Assembly (NCBI GenBank): GCA_015680685.1
Contig: MNCI01010765.1
Location: 44,825 to 108,824 of the forward strand
Origin: Gnetum montanum
Lineage: Eukaryota; Streptophyta; Gnetopsida; Gnetales; Gnetaceae
Length of the DNA: 64,000 nucleotides
Reading direction: 5' to 3'
Position numbers and translations under genes: made by a program. The notes under the pieces were generated by a model. That model saw only the letters and a list, made by a program, of their open reading frames with translations, was not told where the DNA came from and did no database searches. Shown here piece by piece: positions 61,207 through 64,000 of this stretch. The first letter of the stretch is position 1, and each line of letters starts with the position of its first letter.

Positions 61207-62146
61207 TTGGCATCATGAACCCTGGTTGACTACCACAGTGACACGATAGATTTTCATCACATCCTTAGTGCCAATTGCACCCTTGCATTGGGGAAAGAGA
61301 AGCAGGTGGCACCTGAGGGATGTGACCAGCATCAACATCTAAACAAGGGGGGATGACCACCCTCCAAATGAAAACCCTGCTACGCAACCACGGGTGGACG
61401 GGATGAGAACCTGCAAAGGACTACCACCGCAACTGTTTGGCACAATGCCCTCGACTACCTAGCATTTGCCCAAAGCAATGATGTGCCCTACATCCTAGCG
61501 GTTGAGAGAAGCCATTTTCCTAGAACATGTGTGATCAAAGAAAAGAATTGCACCTAGCCATCATATCTTATCCCCTCCCTCCTGCGTGCCCCTCTCTTCA
61601 TAGAACCAAATAGCCAGGGAAAAAAATAGCAGCCCTCATATGTCCCCCTCATGTCCAACTTTTTATTTTTTAATTTTTTTGTGACACATACACTGATCAT
61701 GAATGTAGATCTCAAGAACCACAATGATTTCCTCACCAATGCATAGAAACTCCATTCGTGGATTGCCACTCCCAAAATGAGCATCTCCCCAGCTATCCTT
61801 GATAGATAACGACAACCATGGCCGACAAGTCCTCCATTGGGAGGGAACCTAAACCCCCTCCTTTAAATGCACCAGATCAATCCCATTTTTATTTATCCCC
61901 CAAAATCTACCTAGGTGATGATGTGCCCTTTGGGCCATTGATTTTTCAAATGTGCAAGGTGTAATTCGGATGCAACATCTCACACCACCTCCAAGCACAC
62001 GCTCTTCCCACAAGCGTTGCACAAAGTCCCATCCTAGTGTGACACCACCATCATGGATGGCCCCCCACATGAGGTCCCCCAAGTACTCTTTGTCGCTATA
62101 ATGAAAATAGAAGATTGTAACCAATGAGACAAAACATGTGCTTGTT
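61207..62146 (-). other. ITS1 of the decayed rDNA cistron
   Basis: About 940 bp between 18S and 5.8S. Flowering plants usually have 200-300 bp here, while gymnosperms are known for ITS1 from about 600 bp to several kilobases. I found no copy of the GGCCACCCTAGTC core known from pine-family ITS1. Small open frames inside it are not supported as genes. Confidence 0.8.
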
Positions 62147-63957
62147 AATGATCCTACCGCAGGTTCACCTATGGTAACCTTGTTACGACTTTTCCTTCCT
62201 CTAAACAATAAGGTTCAATGAGCTTCTCACAATGTTGACGATGGTGAAGCCATCATTGTCACCATAATCCAAACATTTCACTAGATTGTTCAATCTGTAG
62301 GAGTGATGGGTTGTGTGTATAAGGACAAGGACATAGTCAACACAATCTAATGACTCATGCTTACTAGGAATTCCTCGCTCAAGATCGATAATTGCAAAGA
62401 TCTATCCCCATCACGATGCATTTTCCCAAGATTTCCCGATCCTCTCAAACTAGGAAAAGAAACTCACTGAATGCATCATTGTAGCACACGTGTAGCCTAG
62501 AACATCTAGGGACATCACATACCTATTATTGCCTCAAACTTCCATGGCCTAAGCTACCATAGTCCCTCTAAGAAGTTGTTCGTAAAGGGTGTACCTCCAC
62601 ATAGCTAGTTAGTTGGCTAAGGTCTCATTTGTTAACAAAATTAACTAGACAACTCACTCCACCAACTAAGAATAGCCATGCACCACCACCCATAGAATTA
62701 AGAAAGAGCTCTCAATCTATCAATCCTTACTATGTGTAGACCTGGTAAGTTTTCCCGTGTTTAGTTAAATTAAGCCACAGGCTCCACTCTTGGTGGTGCC
62801 CTTCTATTAATTCCTTTAAGTTTTAGCCTTGCGAGCATACTACCCTAGAACCCAAACACTCTAATTTCTCAGAAGGTGTTGACAGAGTCCTAAAAGCAAC
62901 ATCCACCAATCCCTGGTTAGCATTGTTTATGATTGAGACTAGGATGGTATCTAATCATCTTCAAGCCTCCAACTTTTATTCTTGATTAATGAAAACATCC
63001 TTGGAAAATGCTTTCACACTAGTTTGTCTTTCATAAATCCAAGAATTTCACCTCTGAAAATGAAATAAAAATGCCCACAATAGTCCCTATTAATCATTAC
63101 TTTGATCTTGAAGGCCAACACAATAGGATTGAAATCCTATTGCATTATTCAATGGTAATGTATTTAGAGCATAGCTTTCTTTGAGCACTCTATTTTTTTC
63201 AAAGTAATAGCGTCAAAGGCACGACCTAGCCAATTAAGGCTAGGACCACATCCCTAATAGAAGGAATGAAGTGGTCAATGCACATCAGATCGGTAGACTA
63301 ACCACCCCATCCCAAGATCCAACTACGAGATTTTTAACTAGAAAAACTTAAATATACACTATTGGAGTTGGAATTACCATGGCTGCTAGCACTAGACATT
63401 CCATCCAATGGATCCTCATTAAGGGGGTTTAAATTGTACTCATTTCAATTACCAGACCCAATGAGCCCAGTATTGTTATTTATTGTCACTACCTCCCCAT
63501 GTCAAGATTGGGTAATTTGAATGTTTGCTACCTTGCTTGGATGTGGTAGTCATTTCTTAGGCTTCCTCTCTAGAATAAAATCCTAATTCCCTATCACCCA
63601 TCACAACTATGGTAGGCCTCTATCCTACCATCAAAAGTTAATAGGGAAGAAATTTGAATGAGATGTCACTAGCATAAGGGCCATGCAATCTATCCAATTA
63701 CCATGATTCACCAAGCAAAAAAGCAAGCTTGCATTGGCATTTTATCTAATAAATTCATCCCTTTCAAGAGTTGGGATTTTCTTCATGTATTAGCTCTCAA
63801 ATTACCATGGTTATCCGTGTAGTAAGGTACCATCAAAGAAACTAAAATTGATTTAATGAGCCATCCACAGTTTCACCATTTGAAGTAGTTCATACATAGA
63901 CATGCATGGCTTAATCTTTGAGAAAAGCATATGACTACTAGCAGGATTAACCATGTA
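62147..63957 (-). rRNA. 18S rRNA gene, full-length, decayed (pseudogene)
   Basis: Small-subunit rRNA of the cytosolic ribosome, about 1811 bp, the expected plant length. The 5' end reads TACATGGTTAATCCTGCTAG (normally TACCTGGTTGATCCTGCCAG) and the 3' end holds GTCGTAACAAGGTTACCATA (normally ...TTTCCGTA). Alignable plant-specific blocks run without large gaps, for example CCAACTCCAATAGTGTATAT near 63370 and TAATTCTATGGGTGGTGGTG near 62690. Most differences are CpG losses, such as CCGCGG to CCATGG near 63380. The gene has decayed by substitution, with few indels, so it was probably silenced by methylation before drifting. Confidence 0.95.
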
Positions 63958-64000
63958 ATGCCATAGGCACCCATGTGGTGGGCACTATCATCCTTCCTTA
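63958..64000 (-). other. Start of 5' external transcribed spacer
   Basis: The last 43 bases of the window lie upstream of the 18S 5' end and would belong to the 5' ETS. It is too short to say more. Confidence 0.5.

Noticed and set aside
59412-62208. Several open frames on both strands
   Set aside because: They lie within 26S, ITS2, 5.8S, ITS1 and the end of 18S and follow rRNA conservation, not protein conservation.

Overview
The window is non-coding repeat DNA from a land plant with a large genome, probably a gymnosperm. Its right end holds a decayed but nearly full-length nuclear rRNA cistron on the minus strand: 18S at about 62147-63957, 5.8S at 61047-61206 and 26S at 57521-60748. ITS1 is about 940 bp, far longer than usual in flowering plants. 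All three rRNA genes carry many C-to-T and G-to-A changes, mostly at former CpG sites, including at universally conserved positions. I read the cistron as a silenced, methylated and deaminated rDNA pseudogene rather than a working gene.

Most of the rest appears to be the intergenic spacer (IGS) of that rDNA unit, grown to an unusual size. Moving away from the 26S 3' end there is a short 26S-flanking segment (57056-57520) and then a 29-bp tandem array (54211-57055). Next come about 16.7 kb of a 15-bp tandem array (3186-19834), a second copy of the 26S-flanking segment without any 26S (2803-3185), and a second 29-bp array (999-2800). Between and inside the arrays sits a conserved module of about 160 bp, with nine recognisable copies. 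Read on the minus strand, each carries an ATATAT(A)GGGG-type element like the plant RNA polymerase I start-site consensus. The modules may therefore be spacer promoters.

A nest of LTR retrotransposons interrupts this spacer. An outer Ty3/gypsy element of the Tat type (plus strand, 19887-54089, 2.2-kb LTRs, 5-bp target duplication with one mismatch) landed inside one of the IGS modules. A second, related element (minus strand, about 25353-43592) landed in the gag region of the outer one. A solo LTR (35959-37171) landed inside the inner one. Both full elements share a primer-binding site, gag-protease-RT-RNase H-second RNase H order, and a long spacer between protease and RT. The inner element keeps integrase; the outer has lost the integrase core. 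Both are full of stops and frameshifts.

The least expected item is in the protease-RT spacer of the inner element. On the strand opposite to that element lies a multi-exon gene-like structure (32102 to about 35850) with several splice junctions that keep the reading frame. I do not recognise its family. It may be an antisense retroelement gene or a captured host gene. At the far left (1-998) is part of another LTR in minus orientation, also inserted into the 29-bp array. I see no intact protein-coding host gene, no tRNA and no 5S rRNA gene.
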